Origin: Chloroflexota bacterium
GTDB taxonomy: Bacteria; Chloroflexota; Anaerolineae; Anaerolineales; VGOW01
Reading direction: 5' to 3'
Length of the DNA: 7,171 bases
NCBI GenBank assembly: GCA_016215145.1
Contig: JACRLA010000229.1
Coordinates: 1-7,171, forward strand
The notes under the pieces are model-generated. The model saw only the letters and a list, made by a program, of their open reading frames with translations, was not told the origin of the DNA and did no database searches. Shown in pieces: positions 5,690-7,171 of this stretch (its first letter is position 1; every line of letters begins with the position of its first letter). The translations under genes and the position numbers were made by a program.

Positions 5690-6675
5690 AGTGGCCTCGG
5701 CAACAACCCCGCCCTCTCCATAATAATCGGCACCGCCTCTTCCCACTCAATCGCCATCAGATGAATCCCGCGCACGCCTTCGATCTCGCGCATCTGCTGG
5801 ATCAACTCGACGCAAATTTTGATTCCCTCTTCCTTAAGGGCTGCCGCCTTTGCCTTTTTATCTTCGATGCCTTTACCCGCCGCTTCCATCCGCTCGACGA
5901 TCTCATCCGGCACATCCATGCCCGGCACCGAGTCGCGCATGTACTTCGCCGCGCCCGCCGTCTTGAGCGGACCCACGCCCGCCAAAATATAAAGTTGTTC
6001 GTGAATCCCAAGATCAACCACGCGCTTCATAAACTCTTTAAATCGCGGCACGTTGTAGATCAACTGCGTCTGGATAAAATCTGCGCCTGCCTTTGCTTTC
6101 TTGCCCAACCGATACGGTCGCCAATCAAACGGATCGCCAAATGGATTCTCTGCCGCGCCGACGAAGAATCGCGGATTGACTCCTTTGATCTCCTCGCCGC
6201 ACTGAAAACAATTTTTGTCGCGCAAACCCACCACCATTTGAATCAACTGCATCGAATCAATATCGTGCACGTTCTTCGATTGCGTATGATTGCCAAACGT
6301 TTGGTGATCGCCGGAGAGACACAAAATATTCCTCAACCCCAGCGCGTACGCTCCGAGCAAATCACTCTGCATCCCCAAGCGGTTGCGGTCACGGCAGGTC
6401 ATCTGTATCACCGGCTCAAGCCCAGCTTGCACCGCCAACGCGCCCGCGCCAATGGATGACATACGCACAATGGCAGTTTGGTTGTCGGTCAGGTTGGCGG
6501 CATCCACGTAGCCTTTGAGGATCGCTGACTTCTTGCGAATCACTTCGCCGTCGGCATTCTTCGGCGGACCCAATTCACCCGTCACCGCAAAATGCCCGGC
6601 GCGCAAAACTTTTTCCAGATTGCTGCCAGATTTTAATTGACTCGTTGCTGACTGTTGTTCGCTAATTGCTTCCAT
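5686..6675 (-). CDS. metF: Methylenetetrahydrofolate reductase, MetF
   Basis: A 329-residue TIM-barrel flavoprotein that reduces methylene-tetrahydrofolate to methyl-tetrahydrofolate in the methyl branch of the Wood-Ljungdahl pathway. T-G-E-L-G-P-P-K (32-39) carries the conserved glutamate near the flavin. Other family marks are A-N-L-T-D-N (60-65), M-T-C-R-D-R-N-R (92-99, the T-x-R-D-x-N signature), L-S-G-D-H (120-124), Q-T-Q-L-I-Y-N (202-208) and the C-terminal G-I-H-L-M-A-I-E-W-E (303-312). It is somewhat longer than E. coli MetF; the first 18 or so residues are poorly conserved. ATG at 6675 has GAGG five bases upstream. It follows metV, whose product is the usual partner of this short-type MetF in acetogens, and overlaps hdrCB by 4 bp. 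This arrangement points to a ferredoxin- or Hdr-linked enzyme rather than a plain NADH-dependent one; that is inference. Confidence 0.93.
   Translation of the reverse strand: MEAISEQQSATSQLKSGSNLEKVLRAGHFAVTGELGPPKNADGEVIRKKSAILKGYVDAANLTDNQTAIVRMSSIGAGALAVQAGLEPVIQMTCRDRNRLGMQSDLLGAYALGLRNILCLSGDHQTFGNHTQSKNVHDIDSMQLIQMVVGLRDKNCFQCGEEIKGVNPRFFVGAAENPFGDPFDWRPYRLGKKAKAGADFIQTQLIYNVPRFKEFMKRVVDLGIHEQLYILAGVGPLKTAGAAKYMRDSVPGMDVPDEIVERMEAAGKGIEDKKAKAAALKEEGIKICVELIQQMREIEGVRGIHLMAIEWEEAVPIIMERAGLLPRPL
5695..5698 (-). promoter_or_regulatory. Ribosome binding site that decides the hdrCB start
   Basis: GAGG on the minus strand, five bases before ATG 5689. With the ATGA overlap to the metF stop, it supports re-initiation at 5689 and argues against the 57-bp longer in-frame start at 5746, which would add a glycine-rich, non-conserved leader. 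Confidence 0.75.
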
Positions 6676-6691
6676 AATTGCCTCGCTACAC

Positions 6692-6780
6692 CCGTCATTG
6701 CGAGGAGCGCACTTTGCGATGAAGCAATCTCAACGCCGAGACCACAGAGATTGCTTCGCGAAGAACGCTCGCAATGACGG
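6692..6780. repeat. Palindromic intergenic element of the GTCATTGCGAG type
   Basis: The outer arms CCGTCATTGCGAG (6692-6704) and CTCGCAATGACGG (6768-6780) are perfect 13-bp inverted repeats. The inner arms GAAGCAATCTC (6721-6731) and GAGATTGCTTC (6747-6757) are perfect 11-bp inverted repeats, with unpaired bulges between. Elements opening with GTCATTGCGAG and carrying GAAGCAATCTC are widespread dispersed palindromes in many bacterial genomes. This copy lies 16 bp upstream of the metF ATG, so the metV-metF transcript would carry a large hairpin just before the metF ribosome binding site. Confidence 0.85.
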
Positions 6781-6795
6781 ATTAAGACTATTGTG

Positions 6796-6801
6796 ATTTT
6801 A
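6796..6801 (-). promoter_or_regulatory. Weak candidate -10 box upstream of metF
   Basis: TAAAAT on the minus strand lies 15 bases after a TTTTTC stretch, about 120 bp before the metF start. It is the only promoter-like pair seen in the 254-bp metV-metF gap. The -35 match is poor and the spacing short, so metF may simply be read from upstream of metV. Confidence 0.15.
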
Positions 6802-6857
6802 GCGCTCTAATCCGCTGAAAAACTTTTTTCTGCTCCCCAACCTTCAGCGCGTGCGTG

Positions 6858-6929
6858 ACCCCTCAGTTCCCCGTTTCCCCTGTTTCCCTTTTTTCCCTTG
6901 CTTCCCCGTTTCCCTTGTTTCCCTTCCCC
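6858..6929. repeat. Polypyrimidine/polypurine tract of degenerate GTTTCCC units
   Basis: On the plus strand the tract repeats GTTTCCCC-like units about every 9-10 bases (for example gttccccgtttcccctgtttccc). The transcribed strand is therefore almost pure purine, with many GGG runs. It starts immediately after the metV stop. Repeated GGG/GGGG runs could form a G-quadruplex in RNA, but the tract may equally be neutral dispersed sequence. Confidence 0.6.
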
Positions 6930-7171
6930 CTACTCCACCTTCTCCATCACCAATCTCAAATCCTCTCTCACAATTTTCCTCGGTCCCCCATCCCTACTCG
7001 TCCGCCAATCTTTGGGCGGCGTGATCTCCATAATCAAATTCAACCGTCCCTGCGCCTTGAGCTTGTCGTAGATCAATTGCCAAGCGCACTCAATATCTGC
7101 GTTCACTTCGCACTTGGCATCGGATGAGCCGCCGCACGGACCATTGAGCAATTGTTTTGAACAACGGGCAA
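6930..7171 (-). CDS. metV: MetV, zinc-binding partner of MetF, C-terminal part (cut by window edge)
   Basis: The last 80 or so codons of a gene that enters from the right edge; the frame is open to base 7171 with residues A-R-C-S-K-Q before the conserved N-G-P-C-G-G block. The sequence L-L-N-G-P-C-G-G-S, then K-C-E-V, C-A-W-Q-L-I-Y, L-K-A-Q-G-R-L-N, and P-P-K-D-W-R-T-S-R-D-G-G-P-R-K matches the MTHFR C-terminal (MetV) family very closely, including its conserved cysteines. In acetogens MetV is a small zinc/iron-sulfur protein that binds MetF and links methylene-THF reduction to other electron carriers. A TTG at 7151 could be mistaken for a start, but similarity continues upstream of it. The stop at 6930-6932 leaves 254 bp before metF, an unusually long gap that is filled by two repeat elements. 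Confidence 0.92.
   Translation of the reverse strand, partial: ARCSKQLLNGPCGGSSDAKCEVNADIECAWQLIYDKLKAQGRLNLIMEITPPKDWRTSRDGGPRKIVREDLRLVMEKVE

Noticed and set aside
5689..5746. Longer in-frame N-terminus for HdrCB, starting at 5746
   Set aside because: It lies wholly within the metF coding end, is glycine-rich and non-conserved, while 5689 has GAGG five bases upstream and an ATGA overlap.
5761..6459. Plus-strand open frame of 232 codons opposite metF
   Set aside because: It is antisense to a well-conserved gene, is rich in His, Arg and Leu as expected for a shadow frame, and shows no recognisable domain.
7151..7153. TTG at 7151 as start of a small separate protein
   Set aside because: The conserved MetV frame continues upstream to the window edge, so this is an internal leucine codon of metV.
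1..7171. tRNA, rRNA, CRISPR array, riboswitch or insertion sequence
   Set aside because: I saw no tRNA-like cloverleaf, no regularly spaced repeat-spacer array, no known riboswitch core and no transposase reading frame on either strand.

Overview
The window looks like chromosomal DNA of an anaerobic bacterium with a Wood-Ljungdahl (reductive acetyl-CoA) or related C1 pathway. The style of the proteins and the many short palindromic repeats between genes suggest a Chloroflexota (Anaerolineae-like) genome, probably assembled from an environmental sample. That assignment is inference; no rRNA or other phylogenetic marker is present.

Layout. The left edge holds the start of a NIPSNAP-family gene on the minus strand (1-222, cut by the edge). 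It is divergent from an AT-richer plus-strand gene (368-1000) for a three-helix membrane protein with a BamE/SmpA-like C-terminal domain. A perfect 15-bp hairpin (1005-1037) sits between that gene and the convergent minus-strand cluster and can end transcription from both sides.

From the right edge to 1054 everything is on the minus strand. In transcription order: the 3' end of metV (6930-7171), metF (5686-6675), a fused HdrC-HdrB iron-sulfur protein (4190-5689), a YfcE/MJ0936-type metallophosphoesterase (3374-4084), a zinc alcohol dehydrogenase (2196-3377), a broken small iron-sulfur gene (1882-2038) and a CooC-type nickel-insertion ATPase (1054-1830). metF/hdrCB and phosphoesterase/dehydrogenase are each joined by a 4-bp ATGA overlap, so these pairs are translationally coupled.

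How it fits together. MetV-MetF reduce methylene-tetrahydrofolate to methyl-tetrahydrofolate. The HdrCB protein is the expected electron-transfer partner, and CooC matures the Ni-Fe-S enzyme (CODH or CODH/ACS) that would use the methyl group. No HdrA, CODH or ACS gene lies in the window. The dehydrogenase and phosphoesterase are unexpected members; a C1 alcohol/aldehyde role for the dehydrogenase is only a guess.

The cluster shows several signs of recent sequence change: an exact 69-bp in-frame tandem duplication inside the dehydrogenase gene, a small Fe-S gene that seems to have lost its middle, an HdrCB C-terminus that appears to run into a non-coding repeat, and palindromic or low-complexity elements in nearly every gap between genes.
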